Shown here in pieces: positions 46,270 to 56,392 of a stretch of 64,000 nt of DNA (its first letter is position 1; the number at the start of each line of letters is the position of its first letter). A model generated the notes under the pieces. It did no database searches. It was not told the origin of the DNA and saw only the letters and a program-made list of their open reading frames with translations. This stretch comes from Chthoniobacterales bacterium. Lineage in GTDB: Bacteria > Verrucomicrobiota > Verrucomicrobiia > Chthoniobacterales > DYNR01. The DNA lies in contig JAOAAX010000007.1 of NCBI GenBank assembly GCA_026418675.1, positions 44,323-108,322 of the forward strand, in the 5' to 3' direction. The position numbers and the translations under genes were made by a program.

Positions 46270-49200
46270 ATGAAAAAGTTCCCCCGTGTTTTGCTAGTGC
46301 TTTGTGTTCTAATAGTTGCGAGCCTCACAGCACTCATTATCCTTCTCAGAGACGACCAAAAAGCTGAAAAACCCAGTCAGCCTTCCTCTCCTCCTAATTT
46401 GGTATCGACTCCGGCCCCTCCCGGAACTCAACCTATAAGCAATGCTCAATCCAATAATCCGCCGTCAGCTCCTCAACTCCCCTCCTCACCTCCTGTTCAG
46501 CAGCCACACCACGTTTTTCAATCTCCCCTTCAAACCCCATCGCACTCTCTGCCACAAAAAAGTTCGCCAACAACTACTGCAAGTACTCGGTATCCTGTAA
46601 ATCTTCCCCCCGTTGTTCCTGTTCCACAAGGCGAATTATCAACCATTCGGTTTCCCGAACGTTGGCAGGGCGGTAGGATTCTTGCAGCAGGCCGGGAAAA
46701 TGGAACGGGCCGCCGAATTTTAATCATTCAGCCAGACAGTCTTCCTTATCCCGTTCGCATTGTTGAAAAAGATCCCAATGTAAACAAAACCTCTGACCCA
46801 AGACGAAGTGACCTCGCCGCTTTGGATCATGAATTAGTAGCGGACCGCCTCATCGTCAACCTTGGTCCCAATGCCACCGATGCCGATGCCGAACGCGTCG
46901 CCGCTCTCCTCGGCGCCACGGTCGAACGCCGCCTCAATTCCCTCGGCGCCTTCCGCCTCCGTCTCCCGCGCGTCGAATTCGACGGCGTCCCCAAAGCCCT
47001 CGCTTTGCTCGAACAAAAAGGGATTTCCGCCGACCCTGATTACATCGTCTGGGCCAGTTCCACTCCCAACGACCCCCTCTACACCGATGGCACCCTCTGG
47101 GGTATGCACAACACCGGCCAGAATGGCGGCACTCCCGATGCCGATATTGATGCTCCTGAAGGGTGGGCCGTTCGCACATCCGCTCCGGATGTGGTTGTCG
47201 GCGTCATTGACACAGGTGTCCGCTACACCCACGAGGACCTCGTCTCTAACATGTGGGTCAACCCTGGCGAATCCGGCACCGATTCCCTCGGTCGCGATAA
47301 ACGCACCAATGGGGTGGACGACGACGGCAACGGCTTCGTGGACGATGTCCACGGCATCAACGCAGTTACCGGTTCCGGAAATCCCATGGACGACAATGGC
47401 CATGGCACTCACTGTGCCGGCACCATTGCGGGGCGCGGCAATAACGGCCTCGGGGTGGTAGGTGTGGCCTGGCAGGCCAAAATCATGGCGCTCAAATTCC
47501 TGGGAGGTGCGGGCGGCGGCGCCCTCTCCGACGCCATCACTTGTATTCAATATGCCATTGCCAAAGGTGCGCACCTGACTTCCAACTCCTGGGGCGGCGG
47601 TGACTACAACTCCGCCCTTGTTGACGCCATCATTGCCGCTCGCAACGCTAATCAACCCTTCATCGTTGCTGCTGGAAATAACTCCCGCAACAACGACATG
47701 GAGCCAACTTACCCTGCCAGCTACACGATCGAAAACATCGTCGCAGTGGCTTCGATGAACCGCCTCGAAACTCTCTCCAGCTTTTCCAACTACGGCTTTG
47801 CCACTGTCCACGTCGCAGCTCCCGGTAGCGGCATCACCTCCGCTTATTCTAACTCCGACAGCGAATACAAGCTCCTCAACGGCACCAGCATGGCCTGCCC
47901 CCATGTTTCGGGCATCGCTGCCCTCCTCCGTGCCCAATTTCCCTCCGATAACTACCGCCAAATCATCCACCGCATCCTCCGCTCCGTCGATGTCCATTCC
48001 TCCTACACAGGCAAAGTCCTCACCAACGGCCGCGTCAATCTCCACAAAGCCCTCACCACAACCAAAAACACTCCGCCCAATGACGATTTCGCCGAACCGC
48101 TCTTCGTTCCAGGTCCCGAAAACGCCCTCATCACTTACAACATCGGTGCCACAGCCGAATCGGGTGAACCCAACCATGCGAGCGTCGCACCTCAGAAAAC
48201 CCTTTGGTTCACCTACACGGCTTCTTCCAATGGCCCTGTTGTCATCAACACCTCTGGCAGTGATTTCGACACTGTCCTAGCTGTCTATACAGGCAACTCT
48301 CTCGGCAGCCTCACGCTCATCGCTCAAAACGACAACGAAAACTCCAGCACCACTTCCAGCAAAGTCATCTTCAATGCTACTGCCGGCACCACCTACCGCG
48401 TCGCTGTCGGCTCCAAAACCGGCGCCGAAGGCAGTCTCATCTTAGTATTTTCTTATCCACCGCCCAATGACAACTTCGCCAACGCAACTAGCCTCAGTGG
48501 CGACTCCGTCATCCGCGATGGTTCCAACTACAACGCCAGCAAAGAGGCTGGAGAGCCCAACCACGCTGGCCATCCTGGCGGCGCAAGTGTCTGGTTCTCT
48601 TGGACTGTTCCACAAACCGCCACCTATACCATCAGCACAGTTGGCGGCACGTTTTTTGACTCCCTCCTCGCTGTCTATACCGGCAACAACCTGACGAGTC
48701 TCACCCACGTCGCCTCCAACGATAACTACGGCGATTTCGCTTCCAGCCGTGTCACCATCAACGCTACAGCAGGCACCACATACCGTATCGCCATAGATGC
48801 CAAAGACGGCGTCGGCGGCACCTACAAACTCACCATCGGCCGGCCACCCACAAACGACAATTTTGCAGATGCAATCCCCATCACCGGCACACCGCCTCTC
48901 ACTATTACCGGCCGCAATTTCGGTGCCACGATCGAGCCAGGCGAACCCAACCACTCCACCCGCGAAGGCATCCCCTCCGCCAATTCCGTTTGGTGGAAAT
49001 GGACGCCCGCTCAATCCGGCACTTACCAAATCACCCTCGAGCATTCCAACTTCGACACCGTCCTCGCCGTTTATACGGGCAATGCTGTCAATAACCTGAC
49101 TCTCGAAGCCGCCAACGACGACTTCATCGGCTGGGCAAGCCTCCTCAGCTTCACCGCGCGCGCCGGCGTTACCTACTACATCGCTGTGGATGGCTACTCC

Positions 49201-52200
49201 GGTGCCTCCGGCAACATTGACATGAAAATCCTCCCGCCCCCTGTCGCTCTAACCAATGACTACTACGCCGACCGCATCCGCCTCTACGGCGCTCAAATTA
49301 GCGTGGACGCCAGCAACGTCGGTGCAGAGCACGAATACCCAGCCGAAGACATCACGAAAATTTCAACCATCAATCCTGGGGAGCAAGAAATCTACGAAAA
49401 CCGAACCGTCTGGTGGGAGTGGACTGCACCGGCCAATGGCAACGTCACCATTGACACCCTCTACAGCAGCTTCGACACCGTTCTCTTCGTCTGCACAGGC
49501 AACGCTCTCAACAACCCCACCCCTGTGACGTGGAATGACGACATCGGAACGGAAAACGGCGTCTATGTCCGCCAGTCCCGCGTCACTTTCAATGCCGTCC
49601 GCGACACCCGTTACCAAATCATGGTCATGGGCCGCACATGGACCACTTTTGGCTCCATCCGCCTCAACATTAACCAACCCCTTTCCAACCAACCGCCGGT
49701 TATCCATTCCGCTTCCCTATCCCCAGCCAATGCCACCTTCAGCGACCAAGCCGTCAGCGTTGCCAACATCGTCGCCACGGACCCCGAAAACAACACCATC
49801 TCCTACACCTACCAGTGGCAATCCTCCACCGATGGCGGCCTCACTTGGACCAACGCTGCGAATCAAACCTCAGCCACCCTCACTCCCGACGACGCCAACT
49901 CCGGCCGCCTCTGGCGCTGCGTCCTCACCCCACGCGACCCTACCACCACTGGCGAACCTTACACCACCGGCTTCATCGCGCTTGACCGACGCCCCCCAAC
50001 CATAGCAGCCCTCGGGCAACCCTTCTCCTATCAAAGCGGCCTTGTCATTCCCTCCCAGGCAAACCCTGGCAACCGCAAGGTCCTTCTCAACGAAATCAGC
50101 CAGGGCAGCAACCCTGCACAGCCCGCGGAGTGGTTCGAGTTCCTGGTCCTTCGTCCGCGTGATCTCCGCCGGCATTATTTCATGACCTCCTCCGGCGGTT
50201 ACATTGTCCTTACCGGTCATTCCCTATGGCAAAACGTCCCTGCAGGCACCCTCGTCGTGATCTACAACGCCGCCAATCGCGACCCCATCCTCCCACCCGA
50301 CGATTTCGACCCAGCCGATGGCCGACTCGTCATCCCCAGCAATAGCACACTCTACATCCGTCAGGATTCTACGAATCCTTCCGGTTGGTTCCATTCTCAG
50401 AACGAAACCGTCGGCGGCTTGGATCTCGACGACGCCATACGCATCTCCGACAACCGCTGGAATACGAACGACACCGACCCACCTTCGCCTGGCAGCCTCC
50501 TCGATGGCATCCACTGGGGCTATTTCGCCAACGGCGTCACAGCAGATACCCCCCAAGTTTATCAAATCGAAGGCCTCCCCGCTGGCCAAGCTCTGGTCTT
50601 CACCTCCAACGACCCAGCTTTCGCAGAAAACGGTGCTGCTTGGACCAAATTCGCTGCAACTGCTGCCAACGCAACCCCTGGCGAGCCCAACAACCTCGAC
50701 CAGCGCGATTGGATTAACGCCCTCCGCGAGCCAACTCCCCGTTGGCGCGTTGCCGATACCAGCGAACCTCTCCCACCCGGCCTGACCTTAAACGCAACCA
50801 CAGGGCTGCTCTCCGGCACGCCCTCCGGAAACGTAAGCCTCACCCGCAACCTCGTCCTCGAGCGCTACAGCTCCACCCAAAACGTCCGCCGTGCCTTTAC
50901 TCTCCGCGTCGTTGCACCCGGTGTGTCCTCTGCCACGGTTTATGAGCCGTTCAGCTACCCGCTCAACCAGAGCCTCGTCAACGCCAGCGCCAATGCTACA
51001 GGCCTCACAGGCACCTGGAATGGCTCCCTCCAGGCCAACGTCACTGGCACAAGCCTCGCCCCGAGCGGGATCAGCTTTGCCGGTGCCCGCTTCAATACAA
51101 CTGCCTCCGGCACCTCCGATCTTTATGTTCCTTTCACCACCGCTGCGCGCCAAACCCTCAATCCCCCTGCCAACGGCTCACGCACCATTTGGATGTCTTT
51201 CACCGTCCGCCTCCCGGCCACAGGAGGGCAGCCCGGCGTGCACCTCGCGCGTGACGCCTCCACACCGATTGCTGGCGTGCGCGTCAGCGACTCCTCCGCA
51301 CGCTTCTGGGTTTGTAGAAATGCCGCTGTAACAGGTGACGGCACCGCGAGCCCCAATAACTCCATCGTTTCCAATACCGATTATTTCGTCCTCGCTCGCT
51401 TTGTGGTCACTAACAATTCCGGAAATGTGTCCGACGGTTGGGGCGGTAACGGCACCATCGCTGCCGATGCATGGGTTTACCCTGCCTCTGCACCTCCCTC
51501 TAATGCCCCCACAGGCACCGGCACCGCCTCCTTCTCCGCACGCACCGACGGCACCGGCACACGCTATATCAACGGCCTCCTCATCCGCGGCTCCAGCGCC
51601 ACTGCAGGCATGCAGGTGGATGAAATCCGCATCGCTACAACCTTCGAGCAAGTTGCACGCGATCCGGTGGACGGCGCCCCTGGTTCCCTTACCGCCACTG
51701 CTATTAGCGGAACGGCCATTCAGCTCAACTGGGTTGACTATGCCAACAACGAAACTGGTTTCCGGGTAGAAGTCAGCACCGACGGCAATTCTTGGAGCCC
51801 CCTGGCCACTCTCGCTTCCAACTCCACCTCTTATCTCCACACGGGACTCCCCAACGGGGCCACACGCTACTACCGTGTTTGTGCGATCAATCCAACTGGC
51901 GACAGTGGCTTTGCTGGCCCAGCCTTTGCCACCACATGGACCGCTCTCCAATCTTGGCGCCACACCCACTTCGGCACTACGGAAAATACCGGCAACGCAG
52001 CCGATTCCGCAGACCCCGACGCCGACGGTATCCCCAACCTCATCGAGCATGCCCTTGGCGGCACTCCTACAAGCCCCGCTTCGCGGCCTCAGCCCACCGT
52101 CGGCACAACCACCGTTAGCGGCCAGCGGCGCCTTACGCTTACCTTCACCCCGCAGGTCCTCAGCGGATTGACCTACATCGTGCAAGCCAGCAACGACCTC

Positions 52201-52332
52201 TCCAATTGGTCCACCCAGACCGACGTCACCTCCAGCCTCACGGCAGGCCAACCCTACACCTTCACCGACTCCGCCGACCTCGCCACCACCCCACGCCGCT
52301 TCCTCCGCCTCCTCATTCGAACTTCAAATTAA
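46270..52332 (+). CDS. Giant exported subtilase with PPC repeats, lamin-tail, FN3 and shared C-terminal module
   Basis: 2020 residues. An N-terminal hydrophobic helix (VLLVLCVLIVASLTALIILL) acts as signal or anchor and is followed by a Pro/Ser/Gln-rich spacer to about 120. A subtilase propeptide and S8 catalytic domain come next (about 190-600), with D314 in GVIDTGVRY, H378 in NGHGTHCAGT and S540 in NGTSMACPHVSG. Four pre-peptidase-C-like repeats span about 600-1130. Later parts are an Ig-like segment, a lamin-tail-like domain (KVLLNEISQGSNPAQPAEWFEF), a beta-sandwich, and an FN3 domain (LTATAISGTAIQLNWVDYANN). It ends with the DADGIPNLIEHALGG module shared by the next three proteins. The likely role is an extracellular or surface protease. 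First of four tightly spaced giant genes. Confidence 0.9.
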   Translation: MKKFPRVLLVLCVLIVASLTALIILLRDDQKAEKPSQPSSPPNLVSTPAPPGTQPISNAQSNNPPSAPQLPSSPPVQQPHHVFQSPLQTPSHSLPQKSSPTTTASTRYPVNLPPVVPVPQGELSTIRFPERWQGGRILAAGRENGTGRRILIIQPDSLPYPVRIVEKDPNVNKTSDPRRSDLAALDHELVADRLIVNLGPNATDADAERVAALLGATVERRLNSLGAFRLRLPRVEFDGVPKALALLEQKGISADPDYIVWASSTPNDPLYTDGTLWGMHNTGQNGGTPDADIDAPEGWAVRTSAPDVVVGVIDTGVRYTHEDLVSNMWVNPGESGTDSLGRDKRTNGVDDDGNGFVDDVHGINAVTGSGNPMDDNGHGTHCAGTIAGRGNNGLGVVGVAWQAKIMALKFLGGAGGGALSDAITCIQYAIAKGAHLTSNSWGGGDYNSALVDAIIAARNANQPFIVAAGNNSRNNDMEPTYPASYTIENIVAVASMNRLETLSSFSNYGFATVHVAAPGSGITSAYSNSDSEYKLLNGTSMACPHVSGIAALLRAQFPSDNYRQIIHRILRSVDVHSSYTGKVLTNGRVNLHKALTTTKNTPPNDDFAEPLFVPGPENALITYNIGATAESGEPNHASVAPQKTLWFTYTASSNGPVVINTSGSDFDTVLAVYTGNSLGSLTLIAQNDNENSSTTSSKVIFNATAGTTYRVAVGSKTGAEGSLILVFSYPPPNDNFANATSLSGDSVIRDGSNYNASKEAGEPNHAGHPGGASVWFSWTVPQTATYTISTVGGTFFDSLLAVYTGNNLTSLTHVASNDNYGDFASSRVTINATAGTTYRIAIDAKDGVGGTYKLTIGRPPTNDNFADAIPITGTPPLTITGRNFGATIEPGEPNHSTREGIPSANSVWWKWTPAQSGTYQITLEHSNFDTVLAVYTGNAVNNLTLEAANDDFIGWASLLSFTARAGVTYYIAVDGYSGASGNIDMKILPPPVALTNDYYADRIRLYGAQISVDASNVGAEHEYPAEDITKISTINPGEQEIYENRTVWWEWTAPANGNVTIDTLYSSFDTVLFVCTGNALNNPTPVTWNDDIGTENGVYVRQSRVTFNAVRDTRYQIMVMGRTWTTFGSIRLNINQPLSNQPPVIHSASLSPANATFSDQAVSVANIVATDPENNTISYTYQWQSSTDGGLTWTNAANQTSATLTPDDANSGRLWRCVLTPRDPTTTGEPYTTGFIALDRRPPTIAALGQPFSYQSGLVIPSQANPGNRKVLLNEISQGSNPAQPAEWFEFLVLRPRDLRRHYFMTSSGGYIVLTGHSLWQNVPAGTLVVIYNAANRDPILPPDDFDPADGRLVIPSNSTLYIRQDSTNPSGWFHSQNETVGGLDLDDAIRISDNRWNTNDTDPPSPGSLLDGIHWGYFANGVTADTPQVYQIEGLPAGQALVFTSNDPAFAENGAAWTKFAATAANATPGEPNNLDQRDWINALREPTPRWRVADTSEPLPPGLTLNATTGLLSGTPSGNVSLTRNLVLERYSSTQNVRRAFTLRVVAPGVSSATVYEPFSYPLNQSLVNASANATGLTGTWNGSLQANVTGTSLAPSGISFAGARFNTTASGTSDLYVPFTTAARQTLNPPANGSRTIWMSFTVRLPATGGQPGVHLARDASTPIAGVRVSDSSARFWVCRNAAVTGDGTASPNNSIVSNTDYFVLARFVVTNNSGNVSDGWGGNGTIAADAWVYPASAPPSNAPTGTGTASFSARTDGTGTRYINGLLIRGSSATAGMQVDEIRIATTFEQVARDPVDGAPGSLTATAISGTAIQLNWVDYANNETGFRVEVSTDGNSWSPLATLASNSTSYLHTGLPNGATRYYRVCAINPTGDSGFAGPAFATTWTALQSWRHTHFGTTENTGNAADSADPDADGIPNLIEHALGGTPTSPASRPQPTVGTTTVSGQRRLTLTFTPQVLSGLTYIVQASNDLSNWSTQTDVTSSLTAGQPYTFTDSADLATTPRRFLRLLIRTSN
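48070..49680 (+). repeat. Four tandem pre-peptidase C-terminal (PPC-like) domain repeats
   Basis: Within the subtilase gene, four units of about 390 bases each begin PPNDDFAE, PPNDNFAN, PTNDNFAD and LTNDYYAD. Each contains an aromatic strand (such as LWFTYT or VWWKWT), FDTVLAVYTGN and a closing TAGTTYRVAV-type strand. Such beta domains often target or mature extracellular proteases. Confidence 0.85.
51940..52332 (+). repeat. Shared C-terminal module, copy 1
   Basis: Encodes TALQSWRHTHFG, the acidic loop DPDADGIPNLIEHALGG (thrombospondin-3-like, probably calcium-binding) and a beta segment ending TPRRFLRLLIRTSN. This is the most divergent copy (EHALGGTPTSPASRP). Confidence 0.9.
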
Positions 52333-52347
52333 CCTTCAACAAAAATT

Positions 52348-55300
52348 ATGCGCCCCCCTTCTTATAGGTTCCTTCTACTCTTTTTTGTTCTTACAGTGAG
52401 CGCTGCGTTCCCGCCTCTCGCCCGGGCGCAGTATTACACGTTCACGACGAATGTTTCGATCAGTTGGAACTCTGGCTTCATGTCTGACGGCACAGATAAC
52501 GGGGCGATCTATGTCCCCGAGCACGTGACAGAGCCCAAAGGCGTCATCTTTTTCTGGAATGGCGATGGCGAAGACCGCCGTTACATGACGACAGTCGGTT
52601 GGTTTCAGCAAATCGCCCGTGCCATGGACTATGCCATCATCGCCCTGCAAAGCGTTTACACCAAAGGCTACCACATCCTCGCCACACAGAATACCGTCAC
52701 TTGGACGCTTGAAAATGCTGCCATTGCCAGCAATCGCCCCGTCCTCCGCAATGCTCCCGTTTACGCAATGGGGCACTCCCGTGGTGGGATCGTCAGTATC
52801 CGCTGTGCGAAACACATCCCATGGCGCATCCTCGCTTACGCCGCTAGCAAGGGCTACGATTGGGACTACGACAATCCTGATAGTCCTGCCGATCCTCCTT
52901 TCCCACCCAATTATCAGCTCGTGCCCGGCTTCTGGATGCCAGGGGAGACAGATTCTAACACAATAGTCAATCCTTTCAAAGTCCAACAATCCTTCCAAAC
53001 TCTCTGGCGCAACATCGGTGCGCTGGCCGCCTATGCCGTAGATTACAACGTTAGCCACGAGGACATGAGCGGGCAATACCACGACTTTGCTGCCCTTCTT
53101 CTTCGAGAAGCCCATGCCCTGCGCCATCCCGGCACTCCCCCCTCCAGCACTCCAGGTGATTGGCTCCAGCTCGGCAACCTCACCTTCTCCAGTGGCTGGT
53201 TAGCGGAGCGTGCATTCTTTAACAATTCCACGAGTGACATCAATTCGCAGTGCACACAAACCGTCCGCCCCACATGGCCACAAATTGCCCCCGTAGCAAA
53301 CTTTACTGGCAACGCCAGCATCGCTTCTTGGCTGCCCAATGAACTCATGGCACGTGTTTACCGTGCCCACACCTCAACCCAGCCTACCTACGTCAACCGC
53401 CTTGAGGTTCCCCGCCAAAACCCCCTCCAAATCGAAACCCCTGCCCGCTTCCAGCGCTTCCGCACTACCGACCCCGTTTTCATTTCCGTGGATCCGCGCG
53501 AGTGGGCCGATTCCACCACCATCACCAAGATGGAGTTCTACCTCAACACCACCAAGCTCGGCGAACGCACCGATGGCAACTGGACGTGGGATGCCGGCAC
53601 CATCTCCACCCCTGGCATCCACGCCGTGATCGTCGAAGCCGAAGGAGCCGACGGCACCCGCTATGCCGCTTACACGGCCATTTTGGTCTTCGACCCCCTC
53701 TCCAGCGGGAATCTGACGAATACATGGACAGGCAACGCAAGCAGTAACAACATCCAAGCCGGCGAAAATTGGAGCGCAGGAAATTCAACTTGGCAGTCCA
53801 TCACAAGTGGCAACATCACGGTCCTTGATACTCGCCAACTCTTTGTTCTCAATGGAGCGAGCCGGAATAACCAAGCAACCCTCAGCACCGGCAGTGCTTC
53901 TAACGATCCCGCCATCTTGGGCTTTCGCTTCCTCAGCGCCAATGGCACAAACCCATTCACTATCTCGGGCTGGCGCAGAATTTATCTGGGAGCAATGGGT
54001 ATCGTAAACTTGGATAACGACCAGCAAGTCTTTAATAACGCGGAGCTATTCCTCAATGGCAGTCAAATCTGGGATGCTTCTGCAGGTAATCTCCTCATCG
54101 GTAATGGCACCTTGAACAAAATCCGCTTCGGTTCAAGGCAGTCCTCTCTACCTCGTTTCATCCCAGAAGGAAGCACCCTCACCATTACCGGCTCCGCTAA
54201 CACTACCATCAATGCACCCATTGACGGCAACGGCGCACTCATCAAAGATGGTTCAGGTATACTTATAATCAATTCTAATTGCTCAAATTGGACGGACTCA
54301 GACCAGCCTTGGTCGCCTTCCTCTTTTCACGAGACCCTTTGTGTTATGAGAGGCACATTGCGACTCGGATCAAACGCTGTATTGAATCCCCGCACACGTC
54401 TCTTGATTGCCAATCATCCCAATGCAACTCTCGAAGCCGATGGCCTCAAACTGACATTCGCAACCCTCCAAGGCGGAGGTTCAATTCATCTAGGAACAGG
54501 TGGCAACCTTACTATTACTCACGACTTCGTTCGCAATTCCTCGAATAATTCCACGATCTGGTTTTACCCAATTGCTTTCAACTATCGCGGATCCATTCAT
54601 GGAGGGTCCCCTAACAACACAACCCTCTTCATCCAGCCAGGTCCTAACAACCTTAACACCTACCGTCTAGGAGGCAATAGCACATTCGCGGGACAAGTGC
54701 AGCTTAGTAGTGGCAACCTCATCATTAGCCACACTAGTGCTCTAGGCGCCAGCGGCACTGGCAACGAAACCTTTCTTCCGAGTGGGTCAGTCCTATTCCT
54801 ACTCGGCAACGGGATGAACATTCCGGAAACGCTCAGCCACAATGCGGCCAACACGGTGGCACTGATTAACCAGCGCGGCAACAACACGTGGAGCGGGCCG
54901 ATCCATTTTTCGACGCGATCTGGCAGCCCCACGGTTCAAATCCACAACAACGGAACGAACTCAACCCTTACTCTCTCTGGGGGAATAAGCGGCAACGCCA
55001 CGGCAGGCAATTCTACGTTTGTGCAACTGCAGCCGAACGGTATCGGCAGCGGGATTCATGTTACGGGCGGACTGCAGAATGGCACGGCTGGCGGGAATCT
55101 GCGTGTGGTGGTGGCGCCGAATGCGACGGGGAGCTGGGTGCGGATGAGCGGAGTGAGCAATTACACTGGCGCCACGCAGCATGTGCGCAACACGCTGCTC
55201 ATTGGGTCGGATGTGCCAGCAAGCGGCGATGGGGCGCTGGGGAACTCGGCCGGCGGCACCATTTTCCTTGGCCGCTCGGGCCACACCGTGGCTACGGACA

Positions 55301-56376
55301 ACATTGTGTTTCTCACCGACGGCCCTGTAACCATTGGGCGCACGCTTCAAGTCAACAATGTCAACACGGGTGGCAACATTACGGTTGGGGGCAACAGCGG
55401 GCATGTGTCGAACTACACGGGTAGCATCACGATCAACGAAACGCGCACGCAGATTGCGCTCACCTCTGCTTCGGGCGGCAATGTGGTCATCAGCGGGCAG
55501 ATCAGCGGGGGAGCGAGCAACATGACGCTTACCAAAACGGGCCCGGGCACCCTTACCTTGGCTCGCGCTGGAGGCAACACCTACAATGGCTCGACGACGG
55601 TTGCCCAAGGCACGCTGCTTGTCACCAACACCTCTGGCACGGCCACGGGCAACGGCTCGGTGACGGTGCAGAACAACGCGCGGCTTGGAGGCACGGGCAC
55701 GATAGCCGGGGCAGTGACGATGCAGAGCGGCGCACGGTTGGTGTTTGACCTGACGACCAACGCCAGCGTGCACGACCGGTTGGACATTAGCGGCACGCTG
55801 ACGCTCAACAACACGGCGATTGACCTGACCAGCACGAACAACGGGATAGCAGCGGGGAACTACACGCTGGTGCAGGCGGGGAGCATCACCGGCAGCCCTG
55901 GCAGTGTGGTCGTGCCGAGTGGGTGGAATGGGACGGCGAGTGTGGTGGGAGGGAACCAACTGCGGGTGCAGATTCAGCAAGCGCTGACAGCGCTGGAGCA
56001 GTGGCGGCAGACGCACTTTGGCTCGCCTGCGAATAGTGGCGACGGGGCAGATACTGCCGACCCGGACGCCGACGGCATCCCCAACCTCATTGAATACGCG
56101 CTGGGAGGCAACCCGACGAGTGCGGCCTCTCGCCCACAGCCTACCGTTGGCACCGCTGTTGTGAGCGGCCAGCAACGGCTCACGCTGACCTTTACGCCGC
56201 AAGTTGTCAGCGGTCTGACCTACCTCGTCCAAGCCAGCAACGACCTCTCCGACTGGTCCACCCAAACCGACGTCACCTCCAGCCTCACCGTCGGCCAACC
56301 CTACACCTTCACCGACTCCGCCGACCTCGCCACCACCCCACGCCGCTTCCTCCGCTTGCGAGTCACTTCAAACTAA
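52348..56376 (+). CDS. Exported GxSxG hydrolase fused to autotransporter-type beta-strand repeats
   Basis: 1342 residues. A cleavable signal peptide (LLLFFVLTVSAAFPPLARAQ) leads to an alpha/beta-hydrolase-like domain (about 25-280): GVIFFWNGDGEDRRYM, the nucleophile elbow MGHSRGGI with S144, and a possible His in NVSHEDMSGQYHDF. An Ig-like domain follows (about 370-450), then about 700 residues of Asn/Gly/Thr-rich beta repeats with the passenger-type motif LTKTGPGTLTLARAGGN. The chain ends in the shared C-terminal module. There is no autotransporter beta-barrel, so secretion must use another route. It starts 15 bases after the subtilase stop. Confidence 0.8.
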   Translation: MRPPSYRFLLLFFVLTVSAAFPPLARAQYYTFTTNVSISWNSGFMSDGTDNGAIYVPEHVTEPKGVIFFWNGDGEDRRYMTTVGWFQQIARAMDYAIIALQSVYTKGYHILATQNTVTWTLENAAIASNRPVLRNAPVYAMGHSRGGIVSIRCAKHIPWRILAYAASKGYDWDYDNPDSPADPPFPPNYQLVPGFWMPGETDSNTIVNPFKVQQSFQTLWRNIGALAAYAVDYNVSHEDMSGQYHDFAALLLREAHALRHPGTPPSSTPGDWLQLGNLTFSSGWLAERAFFNNSTSDINSQCTQTVRPTWPQIAPVANFTGNASIASWLPNELMARVYRAHTSTQPTYVNRLEVPRQNPLQIETPARFQRFRTTDPVFISVDPREWADSTTITKMEFYLNTTKLGERTDGNWTWDAGTISTPGIHAVIVEAEGADGTRYAAYTAILVFDPLSSGNLTNTWTGNASSNNIQAGENWSAGNSTWQSITSGNITVLDTRQLFVLNGASRNNQATLSTGSASNDPAILGFRFLSANGTNPFTISGWRRIYLGAMGIVNLDNDQQVFNNAELFLNGSQIWDASAGNLLIGNGTLNKIRFGSRQSSLPRFIPEGSTLTITGSANTTINAPIDGNGALIKDGSGILIINSNCSNWTDSDQPWSPSSFHETLCVMRGTLRLGSNAVLNPRTRLLIANHPNATLEADGLKLTFATLQGGGSIHLGTGGNLTITHDFVRNSSNNSTIWFYPIAFNYRGSIHGGSPNNTTLFIQPGPNNLNTYRLGGNSTFAGQVQLSSGNLIISHTSALGASGTGNETFLPSGSVLFLLGNGMNIPETLSHNAANTVALINQRGNNTWSGPIHFSTRSGSPTVQIHNNGTNSTLTLSGGISGNATAGNSTFVQLQPNGIGSGIHVTGGLQNGTAGGNLRVVVAPNATGSWVRMSGVSNYTGATQHVRNTLLIGSDVPASGDGALGNSAGGTIFLGRSGHTVATDNIVFLTDGPVTIGRTLQVNNVNTGGNITVGGNSGHVSNYTGSITINETRTQIALTSASGGNVVISGQISGGASNMTLTKTGPGTLTLARAGGNTYNGSTTVAQGTLLVTNTSGTATGNGSVTVQNNARLGGTGTIAGAVTMQSGARLVFDLTTNASVHDRLDISGTLTLNNTAIDLTSTNNGIAAGNYTLVQAGSITGSPGSVVVPSGWNGTASVVGGNQLRVQIQQALTALEQWRQTHFGSPANSGDGADTADPDADGIPNLIEYALGGNPTSAASRPQPTVGTAVVSGQQRLTLTFTPQVVSGLTYLVQASNDLSDWSTQTDVTSSLTVGQPYTFTDSADLATTPRRFLRLRVTSN
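55989..56376 (+). repeat. Shared C-terminal module, copy 2
   Basis: Encodes ALEQWRQTHFG to RRFLRLRVTSN. It shares about 50 and about 70 base runs of identity with copy 4, including all of ctcaccgtcggccaaccc and what follows to the end of the domain. Confidence 0.9.
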
Positions 56377-56392
56377 CTATATTTTTCAATCA

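Noticed and set aside
46834-48177. Long minus-strand ORF (447 codons) opposite the subtilase, and similar ones at 51178-52251, 54961-56298, 60685-61671 and 62101-62883
   Set aside because: They are mirror frames of C-rich codons in the giant genes, Gly/Val/Asp-rich with no motif; the plus strand has clear domains.
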